This document shows, one piece after another, positions 1 through 7,059 of a DNA stretch of 15,475 nt; position 1 is the first letter of the stretch, and every line of letters begins with the position of its first letter. The DNA is taken from positions 1-15,475 of the forward strand of contig JBJYWI010000064.1 in assembly GCA_046259385.1 (NCBI GenBank). The letters are read 5' to 3'. The stretch is from CAVWDI01 sp046259385 (lineage in GTDB: Bacteria; Chloroflexota; Anaerolineae; Anaerolineales; UBA4823). The notes under the pieces were generated by a model. The model was not told the origin of the DNA. It saw nothing but the letters and a program-made list of their open reading frames with translations, and searched no databases. A program made the translations under genes and the position numbers.

Positions 1-2
1 CG

Positions 3-194
3 GACTCCAGGAGCGGCAATCACACCCCGCAGGGCTTTCTGCTGGCGGTTGGGGGTCCTTTTGAACCCGTCCGCGCTTTACCTGACATCCAGTTGGAGGA
101 TATCGCCCCCACTCTTGTAGACTTGCTAGGCGCTGAAGCCCCTCCGGGACTTGCTGGGACTTCACTTATGCGAAAATCGTCAACCCAAGCTTGA
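3..194 (+). CDS. Alkaline-phosphatase-superfamily phosphodiesterase, C-terminal fragment
   Basis: Reading frame 3 is open from the window edge to TGA at 192-194 and gives about 63 residues. The start lies outside the window. The fragment contains GNHTPQG followed by a short strand (FLLAVGGPF) and then a DIAPTLVDLLG segment with a downstream Pro-Gly-rich GTSL stretch. In type I phosphodiesterases/nucleotide pyrophosphatases and related alkaline-phosphatase-superfamily enzymes, the C-terminal end typically reads GxHxPxG, then DIAPTxLxLLG, then a Pro-Gly-rich end. The His in GNHTPQG is probably one of the metal ligands, by family analogy. Substrate cannot be told from this piece; sulfatase-like members share the same ending style. 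The final residues (RKSSTQA) are polar and carry no anchor. I am fairly sure of the superfamily, not of the activity. Confidence 0.65.
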   Translation, partial: DSRSGNHTPQGFLLAVGGPFEPVRALPDIQLEDIAPTLVDLLGAEAPPGLAGTSLMRKSSTQA

Positions 195-264
195 TTCCGG
201 TACTCCGGGCAGTCTATGCCGGGGCAAATAACCGTGCGCCTTTTAATCCTGCTGATTTTCGTGC

Positions 265-292
265 TTTAAAATAGGAGTAATAGGATTATAAT
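265..292 (+). promoter_or_regulatory. Candidate promoter for the cyclase gene
   Basis: A perfect TATAAT lies at 287-292. A TTTAAA (4 of 6 matches to TTGACA) lies at 265-270, giving a 16-base spacer. This would give a leader of about 65 bases before the ATG at 362. The surrounding DNA (270-350) is much more AT-rich than the genes. Predicted by eye only. Confidence 0.35.
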
Positions 293-361
293 TCTATTAA
301 ATTATCCGGCTTTTTTGCGCAGCCGTGAAAGGATCTTTTTTATAAACTTTTAGACTGAGAG

Positions 362-3300
362 ATGATCTGTCAGCACTGCCAGCACCAGAACCGTCCGACA
401 GCCAATTTCTGCATGAACTGCGGGGAGCGGATCGGGATTGATTGTTTAGTCTGCGGTACAAAGCTTCCAATCGGAGCCAATTACTGCGATTCTTGCGGCG
501 CGCCTCTCAAAAATAATGAAGCGCTGTCGCCGGTTGGAAGACCGCCTTCCGGATCCGCAGTTGTCGCTTCGCAGGATGAATCTAGCACTGCCGGGCGGGC
601 GGACTCGGTTTTAAGCCGCTATATCCCGAAAGAGCTGGCCAGCAAACTCAAAGCTTCCCAGACCGAGGGGCGCATGGCGGGCGAGCGCCGGGTGGTCACC
701 ATGCTGTTCTGCGATGTAATCGGCTCTACGACCGCGGCTGAACAGCTTGACCCGGAGGACTGGTCGGCAGTGATTAATCTGGCTTTTGAACACATGATAA
801 AGCCGGTTTACAGGTATGAAGGGACCGTGGCGCGCTTGATGGGGGATGCCATCCTTGCTTTTTTTGGCGCCCCGATCGCCCACGAAGACGATCCAAACAG
901 GGCGGTTCTGGCAGGGCTGGATATCCTCTCCGGGATTCAGACCATGCGTTCCGGGGTGCATGACCGCTACGGGATCGATATCAATGTAAGGGTGGGAATC
1001 AATACCGGGTTGGTGGTCGTTGGGGCGGTCGGATCAGACCTGCGCATGGAATATACAGCCCTTGGGGATGCGATTAATGTGGCTGCCAGGATGGAAGAAG
1101 CTGCCCAGCCGGGTACGGTTCTGGTCAGTCACAACACCTACCGCCTGGTCAGGGATGATTTTACTTTTGAGGAGGCGGGCAAGCAGCAGGTTAAAGGGCG
1201 CCAGGAGCCGGTGGTCGCCTACCAGGTGCTCGGGCGCAGCAAAACCAGCCAGCCGGATTCTCGCCTCTCAGGGATGCACGCCTCCCTGGTTGGGCGCCAG
1301 CTGGAATTAGCCAGCTTTAATAAGGTGCTGGAGGGTGTCGCTCAAGGCATCGGGCATATCATTTGCCTCATCAGCGAAGCTGGTCTTGGAAAGAGCCGTC
1401 TCATCGCCGAAGTTTTCTCTGACTGGCAGGCACAAAACAGCGCTGCGGTTTTTCACCAGATTAGCTGCCGGTCGTATGAAAGCGGTCAGCCCTACCGGTT
1501 GATCCGGCTCCTGTTCCAGCGCCTGATGGAAATTGAACCGGATGATCCCGAAGAAAACAAAACGCGTAAGATCCAGGCCTGCCTTGAAAAATACGGCTCG
1601 GAAAAAAGCCCCGGGGCTTTTTCCGCCTTTTCTACCCTTCTGGGACTAGAGACAGTTGAAGGCGGGACGCTTCTTACCGGTGAGGCGTTCAAACGCGAAC
1701 TGTATGCCGCGGTGGAAGGGATGATTTTGGACATGTTTAACAACCAGCCTGGCGCGCTGGCGTTTGAAGATATCCACTGGAGCGACCAGCCATCGGTTGA
1801 ACTGCTCGAACATATCCTGCCTCTGGCAGACCGAATTCCGCTTGTCCTGGTCTTTTCGTTTCGCCCGGACCAAAAAGCAGCCAGCTGGTCTTTGAGGAAA
1901 GTGGCTGATGATTTGCACCGCCGCCGCTACACCGAGATCTATCTTCAGCCGTTTTCTCCCAAAGAAAGCGGTCTCCTGATCGACAGTCTGCTCGACAACC
2001 CGGACATGCCCGAATCGATGTGCGACCTGATTATCGAGCGCGCCGGCGGGAACCCTTTCTTCATCGAAGAAATCCTGCGCACTTTCATGGATAACGGCAC
2101 GCTTGTTCAGGAAATCTCTTCGAATGGATCCGGGCGGACGGTCTGGCGGTCGACAGGCAGCGCTGAGGAGATGGCGGTACCTGAGAATTTACTGTCCCTG
2201 TTTAATGCCCGGGTTGACCGGTTGGAAGAAGGGCTGCGCCAGACTTTCCAGCTGGCATCTGTTATCGGTCGAACATTTCCCGAACCCCTGCTCGCTGGTC
2301 TGGTTGACGACCGGCTGGTTGAAACCGGCGAACTGCAGCGCCAGCTCGAAGCTCTAATTCGCCTGGATTTGATTAATGAGACTGCCAGCCAGCCCGACTT
2401 GGAATATGCATTTCGAAATCCGATGATCCAGGAGGCGACCTATAAATCGATATTAAAAACGCGCCGGCGTGAGATCCACCTCCGGATAGCTGAAACCCTG
2501 GAGAGTCTTTACCCGGAGCGTAAAGTCGAGCTGGCTTCACAGCTAGGTTTTCACTTTTCCCGGGCTGGAGAGCAGAAGCGCGCCTGTGAATATTACTCCC
2601 TGGCTGGTGACAATGCCTTCAGGCTCTTTGCGAATTCCCTGGCCCTTAATTTCTACCGCGAAGCGCTGGCTGCCGCCCGTTTAATTCCAGACTTCCAGCT
2701 TGAAGACCTTAAACACCTTTACAGCCGGCTGGGCCGGACGCTCGAACTCGAATCCCGCTTTCAGGAGGCTGCCGGTGTCTATCAAGAGCAGCTCAAGCTG
2801 GCGCGTGAAATGGATGAGGCCTCCCTTGAACTGGCTGCCTTGATCGCTTTAGGGACTGTGTACTCGCGTCCCAGCGAAATTGTCGATCCGGTCAAAGCTG
2901 AAGGGCTGTCCAAGGAAGCTCTTAAACTGGCTGAAAAATTGGGCGACAAGAGCGCTCAGGCCCATATTCTCTGGAACTTGATGAATATATACCGGATCGA
3001 TATGCGAAACCAGGAAGCGGTCGAACTTGCTGAGCGCGGCTTGGAACTCGCCCGGGAAAGCGGCGATCGGGAGATCGAGGCTTATATATATAACGATCTC
3101 CCCTATGCTTACGCTGGGACATATGAAATCGAAAAAGCGAATAACGCAGCAAACCAGGCGGTAAAAATCTGGCGGGAACTCAATAACCAGCCGATGCTGG
3201 TCGACAGCCTTTCGGCTTTGAGTTTCGCTCATTTGTATTTCGGGCGGTACGACCAGGCGATCGCGGCAGCAGACGAAGCCCAGCACATCAGTCGCGAGAT

Positions 3301-4102
3301 TGAGAACCCCTGGGGGATTGGCTACAGCCGTTTTTATGTCGGTTATGTATACCAGGACCGTGGTTTGATCGACCAGGCTCTCCGCGATTACGAGATAACC
3401 TCAACTATGGGGGAGAAGGCGGATTTTACAGTTGGCCAGTATTGGGGCAAAGCATTGCTTGCGAATTTGTATGTGGAATTAAATGCCCTGGATAGAGCCC
3501 GGTCGATTATTGAAAACTGCGAGAGGGGGAGCCATGAATTCAGCGGCATGCTGGCTTTATTCGCCTCCATGGTGAAATTATCGCGTGTTTCGTTGCTGCT
3601 GGCCAGCAGCCAGCCCGACCAGGCTCGCCGCCTTTTCACTGAGTCTGGTATCGATCAGGTTAACCAAAACTTCATAACATGGGACTGGATACAGGAGTCC
3701 CACATTAGAATCGCTCTCGGCTGTGGAGACCTGGCTGAGGTGGTCAAAATGTGTGACCGTGAGATCAAAAAACTGAGGTCTTTAAGCAACCGTTCAAGGC
3801 TTCACCATATTTACCTGATGAAGGGGACTGCTCATCTCCGGCTCGGGGAGTACGGTGCAGCCTCAAATGCACTGGATGAAGCCCAAACCGTTGCCGGTGA
3901 ACTGGAGGCTCGCTGGATTTTATGGCAGATATACGCCTCCCGCTCTCAGCTTGCATCTGCCCTGGGCGATTCGACCAGTAGCGCCAGGTTTCGAGATGAA
4001 GCATCGCAGTTGGTACGGGACATCGGCGCGCTTATCAGCCAGCAAGAATTGAAAGAGAGTTTCTTAAAGCGCCCGGACGTGGCTTTGTTGCTGGATGGTT
4101 GA
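362..4102 (+). CDS. Zinc-ribbon / class III nucleotidyl cyclase / AAA ATPase / TPR regulator
   Basis: A 1246-residue cytoplasmic signalling protein. Residues 1-49 form a double zinc ribbon with CxxC pairs at C3/C6, C17/C20, C28/C31 and C42/C45. A class III cyclase domain spans about 105-295. Its FCDVIGST motif carries metal-binding D118, GDAILAFFGAP carries D162, and LGDAINVAARM supplies the usual Asn and Arg. The position normally held by the substrate-binding Lys (GTVxKxxGD) is Arg158. An AAA/STAND ATPase follows, with Walker A at 338-345 (SEAGLGKS, Ser where the first Gly is usual) and Walker B LAFED at 466-470 before IHW. From about 750 to the end it is helical with TPR-like repeats. This domain order is common in large bacterial cyclase regulators. 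It would make cAMP (or cGMP) in response to a partner bound by the TPR region; the signal is unknown. The ATG sits directly behind GAGAG, so the ribosome binding site is poor. No partner gene is adjacent. Confidence 0.9.
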   Translation: MICQHCQHQNRPTANFCMNCGERIGIDCLVCGTKLPIGANYCDSCGAPLKNNEALSPVGRPPSGSAVVASQDESSTAGRADSVLSRYIPKELASKLKASQTEGRMAGERRVVTMLFCDVIGSTTAAEQLDPEDWSAVINLAFEHMIKPVYRYEGTVARLMGDAILAFFGAPIAHEDDPNRAVLAGLDILSGIQTMRSGVHDRYGIDINVRVGINTGLVVVGAVGSDLRMEYTALGDAINVAARMEEAAQPGTVLVSHNTYRLVRDDFTFEEAGKQQVKGRQEPVVAYQVLGRSKTSQPDSRLSGMHASLVGRQLELASFNKVLEGVAQGIGHIICLISEAGLGKSRLIAEVFSDWQAQNSAAVFHQISCRSYESGQPYRLIRLLFQRLMEIEPDDPEENKTRKIQACLEKYGSEKSPGAFSAFSTLLGLETVEGGTLLTGEAFKRELYAAVEGMILDMFNNQPGALAFEDIHWSDQPSVELLEHILPLADRIPLVLVFSFRPDQKAASWSLRKVADDLHRRRYTEIYLQPFSPKESGLLIDSLLDNPDMPESMCDLIIERAGGNPFFIEEILRTFMDNGTLVQEISSNGSGRTVWRSTGSAEEMAVPENLLSLFNARVDRLEEGLRQTFQLASVIGRTFPEPLLAGLVDDRLVETGELQRQLEALIRLDLINETASQPDLEYAFRNPMIQEATYKSILKTRRREIHLRIAETLESLYPERKVELASQLGFHFSRAGEQKRACEYYSLAGDNAFRLFANSLALNFYREALAAARLIPDFQLEDLKHLYSRLGRTLELESRFQEAAGVYQEQLKLAREMDEASLELAALIALGTVYSRPSEIVDPVKAEGLSKEALKLAEKLGDKSAQAHILWNLMNIYRIDMRNQEAVELAERGLELARESGDREIEAYIYNDLPYAYAGTYEIEKANNAANQAVKIWRELNNQPMLVDSLSALSFAHLYFGRYDQAIAAADEAQHISREIENPWGIGYSRFYVGYVYQDRGLIDQALRDYEITSTMGEKADFTVGQYWGKALLANLYVELNALDRARSIIENCERGSHEFSGMLALFASMVKLSRVSLLLASSQPDQARRLFTESGIDQVNQNFITWDWIQESHIRIALGCGDLAEVVKMCDREIKKLRSLSNRSRLHHIYLMKGTAHLRLGEYGAASNALDEAQTVAGELEARWILWQIYASRSQLASALGDSTSSARFRDEASQLVRDIGALISQQELKESFLKRPDVALLLDG

Positions 4103-4127
4103 ATCGCTTCTTCTAAAATCCTCAATA

Positions 4128-4182
4128 AATCCGGTTGTTCTTGCGCCAGGTTTTGCCAGGTCTCTATCCCATTAACCGGATT
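4128..4182. repeat. Inverted repeat after the cyclase gene
   Basis: AATCCGGTT (4128-4136) is perfectly complementary to AACCGGATT (4174-4182), with 37 bases between them. A second partial copy (CCGGATT) follows at once. There is no U-tract, so it is not an ordinary intrinsic terminator. It could end or stabilise the cyclase transcript, or be chance. Confidence 0.3.
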
Positions 4183-4271
4183 CTCACCCGGATTTATAAA
4201 AAATTTAAGCGAATCTTCAAACCATTTCGGTATACTTCCCCCTTCAATGGGTGCTTATGCTGGGATGCTGT

Positions 4272-4317
4272 TAACCTTTACGTGCAGACCGGGTTATTCC
4301 CGCTTCAGATAAGGTTA
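4272..4317 (+). promoter_or_regulatory. Nested hairpin in the leader of the glycosidase gene
   Basis: TAACCTT (4272-4278) pairs with AAGGTTA (4311-4317) and encloses a smaller CGGG/CCCG stem (4290-4293 with 4299-4302, loop TTATT). The 3' arm runs directly into AGGA (4317-4320), the likely ribosome binding sequence of the ATG at 4334, so folding could hide it. This is seen in the sequence only; a regulatory role is inference. Confidence 0.3.
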
Positions 4318-4333
4318 GGATAACATATTAACG

Positions 4334-5212
4334 ATGTCGAAGAAGATTATTGCAGGATTTTGTCTCTTACCTTTCCTGGTATCTGCCTGTTTTGCGGCTT
4401 TGGCTGGCGGGTTGTTTGCCTGGAGATACATCCGCCCCCAGCCGGCTGAGCTGAGCGAAGTTTTGTTCAAAGGCGTGACCTACGAGAGAGTGGTCCGGAA
4501 TGACCCTCGTCCGATGGTGATCCATGTTGTCACCGCTAATCTGGCGGAAGAAGGGCTTGACCTGCTGGTGACGCCGGGCAAAACCGGGGCGGAGCTTCCC
4601 CTAAAAGCCCGCACCACTTCCCAGTTTTTGTCTGAATTCGATCTGCAGGTTGCGGTTAATGGAGATGGATTTGAGCCCTGGTATGATCATTCGATTCTGA
4701 GATACTACCCCCACAGCGGCGACCCGGTAGATGTGATCGGCTTTGCCGCCTCCGGGGGCAGGGTCTATTCAGAGGACACCGACCGCGAGCCGACACTTTA
4801 TATCAGCAAAAACAACCGCCTCAGCCTCCATAATCCGATTGGAAGAATGGAGCAGGCGCTATCTGGCAACCAGCTTCTAATCGATAAAGGTGAGATCGAA
4901 CCCCGGGAAGGTGGCGATATCCAACCCCGCACCGCGGTGGGAATTGGCAGGAATGACCGCAGATTGATCCTTGTGGTTGTAGATGGGCGCCAGGCGAACT
5001 ACAGCCAGGGAGCGACATTGTTTGAACTTGCTCAGATTTTGCTCGATTACGATGCCTACCACGCCATTAACCTGGACGGCGGCGGGTCATCCACCCTGGT
5101 TGTGGGTGGTTCGCTCGGTAAGCCGCGCGTGTTGAACTCGCCGGTCAACCACCGCATCCCTGGTCTGCAGCGCCCGGTCGGCAACCACCTCGGCATCTCC
5201 ATCAGCCGCTGA
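4334..5212 (+). CDS. Phosphodiester glycosidase family protein (NAGPA/DUF2233), membrane-anchored
   Basis: A 292-residue exported protein. Residues 4-30 are one hydrophobic segment that could be a signal anchor. VSAC at 16-19 fits a lipobox, but the hydrophobic stretch continues past it, so lipidation is doubtful. Family marks follow in order: VNGDGF at 108-113, PRTAVGI at 198-204, VDGRQ at 216-220 and NLDGGGSSTLV at 246-256. These are the conserved blocks of the domain found in N-acetylglucosamine-1-phosphodiester alpha-N-acetylglucosaminidase and in bacterial sporulation and exopolysaccharide proteins. That family hydrolyses sugar phosphodiester links, so a role on cell-surface glycans or phosphodiester-linked polymers outside the membrane is likely. 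The exact substrate is unknown. An AGGA about 14 bases upstream is a weak, distant ribosome site. The gene ends before a convergent membrane-protein gene. Confidence 0.85.
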   Translation: MSKKIIAGFCLLPFLVSACFAALAGGLFAWRYIRPQPAELSEVLFKGVTYERVVRNDPRPMVIHVVTANLAEEGLDLLVTPGKTGAELPLKARTTSQFLSEFDLQVAVNGDGFEPWYDHSILRYYPHSGDPVDVIGFAASGGRVYSEDTDREPTLYISKNNRLSLHNPIGRMEQALSGNQLLIDKGEIEPREGGDIQPRTAVGIGRNDRRLILVVVDGRQANYSQGATLFELAQILLDYDAYHAINLDGGGSSTLVVGGSLGKPRVLNSPVNHRIPGLQRPVGNHLGISISR

Positions 5213-5238
5213 CCGAACGGGGTGGTATAACCACGAAA

Positions 5239-5268
5239 AAAGCCCCCTCTTGTTTATGAAGGGGCTTT
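5239..5268 (-). terminator. Intrinsic terminator between converging genes
   Basis: AAAGCCCC (5239-5246) pairs perfectly with GGGGCTTT (5261-5268) around a 14-base loop. Read on the minus strand, the stem is followed by TTTTTT (the A run at 5236-5241), a strong tail for the minus gene ending at 5351. On the plus strand the stem is followed only by TTTAT, so it may also stop the glycosidase transcript, but less well. Confidence 0.8.
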
Positions 5269-5350
5269 ATACCGGGGGTAAGTGGCTAGTGAATCCCGAT
5301 TTTGTTTCTGGTTGTCAATTCACGCCAACCTGATAGTTCAATCAGCATTT

Positions 5351-5992
5351 TTACCAGAGCGGTTTTTTATTCCGTTTCGGCAGCGCCAGCATGACAATCG
5401 CGGTGATGACCACGGTAAGGATCACCTCCCGGACTACTCCCAGCGATAGGTCGCGATAGAAAGTGGAAAAATTGTATTCTGGGTCGGGGTAGAAGACCAT
5501 CGATCCGATCACAAACAGCGGAAGAACGACGGCAAAGTAATAAATTAGCACCTGCACCACCCATGCCGCAATAAAGACGGGCTTTTTTTCAATGAACCGC
5601 CATGTGACCGTCTTGTATGCGAAACCGCTGAAAATGCCTCCCAGGATGTGGGCGAGCATGCTCGCCAGCGGAATATCGGGTTCCGCGATGCCTGCCAGGA
5701 TACCGATGATAATTCCGCCGATCGGTCCCGAAAGCGAGGCGCCGATTGTGGTGAAAACCTCTCGCGGGTCTGTGACAACCGGCGTCCCGGGGATTGGAAA
5801 GGTTATTTTCGCCAGAACGACCAACAGCGCCGCACCTCCGAAAGCCAGTGCAACAACGATCTGGGCGGAGGATAGCAGCGCCTTTTTTGCTGGTTTTTTG
5901 CCGTGTTCCTTAACGCCTGATTCTTTTTTATCTTCTATGAAAGGTTCTTCTTCAGGGAGATCGGGGATTTCCTGGGGCACCTCTTCAGCCAT
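5351..5992 (-). CDS. Five-helix membrane protein, ECF-transporter S-component-like
   Basis: A 213-residue integral membrane protein. Residues 1-38 are a soluble, acidic then Lys-rich tail (PEEEP, KKPAKK). They are followed by about five hydrophobic segments near 42-62, 76-103, 106-126, 138-166 and 186-205. A Gly-rich block, GPIGGIIIGILAGIAEP (89-105), and the PGTPVVTDPREVF segment (68-80) resemble small substrate-binding membrane proteins such as ECF S components or the five-helix LytS-type sensor region. No transporter ATPase or T subunit lies nearby, so it would have to share a distant energising module, or it is something else. The start is supported by GAGGTG 7-12 bases before the ATG. 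A perfect inverted repeat lies about 20 bases upstream of the start, and a strong terminator lies downstream. Function is not established. Confidence 0.6.
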   Translation of the reverse strand: MAEEVPQEIPDLPEEEPFIEDKKESGVKEHGKKPAKKALLSSAQIVVALAFGGAALLVVLAKITFPIPGTPVVTDPREVFTTIGASLSGPIGGIIIGILAGIAEPDIPLASMLAHILGGIFSGFAYKTVTWRFIEKKPVFIAAWVVQVLIYYFAVVLPLFVIGSMVFYPDPEYNFSTFYRDLSLGVVREVILTVVITAIVMLALPKRNKKPLW

Positions 5993-6011
5993 AGTTGCAC
6001 CTCATACTGAG

Positions 6012-6029
6012 TAAGATTTTATAATCTTA
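6012..6029 (-). promoter_or_regulatory. Palindrome overlapping a possible -10 box
   Basis: TAAGATT (6012-6018) and AATCTTA (6023-6029) are perfect complements around TTAT. On the minus strand the centre reads ATTATAAAAT, which could be a -10 element of the gene starting at 5992. No convincing -35 is seen. It could be an operator or a leader hairpin. Confidence 0.35.
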
Positions 6030-6102
6030 ACATAAGAATGGGAGTGGCGGTCCTGTTTTGGTGTTTTCTTCCAGAGATTATTTGGCGCCAGGATCGCCTT
6101 TT

Positions 6103-6756
6103 TTAACGGTGGGGAAGATCAAGACCAGGGTGTCGCAGCAGGTAGACCCCAAAACCGATCATCCAGACCCATAAAAGCACGTATGGCAGAAAAGCGATCT
6201 GGGAAGTCCATACGGCTCTCGCCAGAAACAACCCGACCGCCAGCAGGATGCTGCCGCCGCCCAACCATCCCGGATATGTCCCAGCGCCTCTGAACACTAT
6301 CCCGGCTGCCAGCAGCATGCTCCCGGTCGTTATCCATGTGGTCGCGAAATTCAGGTTACCCTCGTCAAAAAGCATCTGTGCGATCTGCGGGTCCAGTCCC
6401 TCACCCACCCGGAATAGCGCCAGGTTCCAGCCCCCGACATTGAACGCAGCTGCGGTCACCAAGCCTGAACCGGCGGCAATGAATGAGATCCAACCCGAAT
6501 CTCCTTCTGCTTTTCGTAGTTCGCGCCATAATGCGCCGACGAACCACAAAAATGCAATGCTGGAAAGCGCGATCAGGTACCCAGCGATCTCTGTAAGTGT
6601 GGCGTTTCTGTTCTGGAAGAATGACAGAATTTCGTTTGCAGGCGCGTTAAATGTCGGTTCCCTGCCGCCGGTCTGGAATAAACTTTGTGAAATTAGCTGG
6701 ATAATTGGGTAGGCGATTGCGCCTATTGCTCCCCATTTAATATAACGGTCGTTCAT
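6103..6756 (-). CDS. Six-helix membrane protein of unknown function
   Basis: A 217-residue hydrophobic protein with about six membrane segments near 7-25, 56-77, 89-110, 139-156, 163-183 and 188-207. A polar loop (26-55) follows the first helix. Size and layout recall the DUF4386/DUF998 type of small bacterial membrane proteins, but I see no motif that fixes a family. No catalytic or metal-binding pattern stands out. The LWREL-RKAEG loop after helix two is positively charged and probably cytoplasmic. The ATG is preceded by AAGGAG at good spacing, so the start is well supported. Its leader contains a nested inverted repeat. The next gene downstream starts 110 bases later and probably has its own promoter. 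Confidence 0.6.
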   Translation of the reverse strand: MNDRYIKWGAIGAIAYPIIQLISQSLFQTGGREPTFNAPANEILSFFQNRNATLTEIAGYLIALSSIAFLWFVGALWRELRKAEGDSGWISFIAAGSGLVTAAAFNVGGWNLALFRVGEGLDPQIAQMLFDEGNLNFATTWITTGSMLLAAGIVFRGAGTYPGWLGGGSILLAVGLFLARAVWTSQIAFLPYVLLWVWMIGFGVYLLRHPGLDLPHR

Positions 6757-6774
6757 GACTTCTCCTTTCAGTAA

Positions 6775-6820
6775 AGCGGGATTCTGGTTGCTGTAAGTCT
6801 AACCATCAGGTGGTCCCGCT
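6775..6820 (-). promoter_or_regulatory. Structured 5' leader of the six-helix membrane gene
   Basis: AGCGGGA (6775-6781) pairs perfectly with TCCCGCT (6814-6820). Inside it TGGTT (6785-6789) pairs with AACCA (6801-6805) around an 11-base loop. On the minus strand this fold ends just before the AAGGAG ribosome site of the gene starting at 6756. It could be a leader element; no class is recognised. Confidence 0.35.
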
Positions 6821-6956
6821 GTCATGGGGAAGCAGTCACGTTTAATCCGGGAATTTGTCCCATAGGGATCGGGACAGAGCCCCCCTTCTTCTGACCCGTA
6901 ACCTGGTTTAGATAGTCTTTTTCCCTGCGAAATTTATTTGGGCAGCTATTTGAATG

Positions 6957-6962
6957 TATAAT
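6957..6962 (+). promoter_or_regulatory. Candidate -10 box for the DAHP synthase gene
   Basis: A perfect TATAAT lies about 98 bases before the ATG. The best -35 at a 17-base spacing is a poor TTATTT (6934-6939). GCAGC and GCTGC arms flank the box symmetrically and could form an operator. Low certainty. Confidence 0.35.
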
Positions 6963-7059
6963 GCTGCGAATGGAGTGGGTATCATCCAGGCTAAAAATCT
7001 CGAATTGATTTTGGTTGCGAAATGTCTTTGATCCATCGCTGCAATAACGGAGCCGTCCA

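Larger units (their letters stand above)
6757..7059. other. Divergent intergenic region, hairpin-rich, no gene seen
   Basis: These 303 bases separate a minus-strand membrane gene from the plus-strand DAHP synthase. Seen here are a nested inverted repeat at 6775-6820, a small hairpin TGTCCC/GGGACA at 6856-6876, a TATAAT at 6957-6962 flanked by GCAGC/GCTGC arms (6942-6946 and 6963-6967), and GGAG at 7049-7052 serving the ATG at 7060. I see no convincing coding sequence. I could not match it to a known riboswitch class. Confidence 0.6.

Noticed and set aside
199..228. CCGG-rich hairpin after the phosphodiesterase gene as terminator
   Set aside because: The stem needs a bulge and is followed by GGCAAATAACC rather than a U-tract.
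4135..4323. 62-residue open frame between the cyclase and glycosidase genes
   Set aside because: Starts with TTG, lacks a ribosome site, has no recognisable domain and lies across inverted repeats.
6084..6104. GGCG/CGCC hairpin followed by TTTTTT on the plus strand
   Set aside because: It looks like a terminator only on plus, but both flanking genes are on minus. It overlaps the stop codon of the membrane gene and the stem is just 4 bases. At most it ends antisense transcription.
6970..7008. Short frame MEWVSSRLKISN before the DAHP synthase as an attenuator leader peptide
   Set aside because: It has only one Trp and no Phe or Tyr, no ribosome site, and no terminator/antiterminator pair after it.
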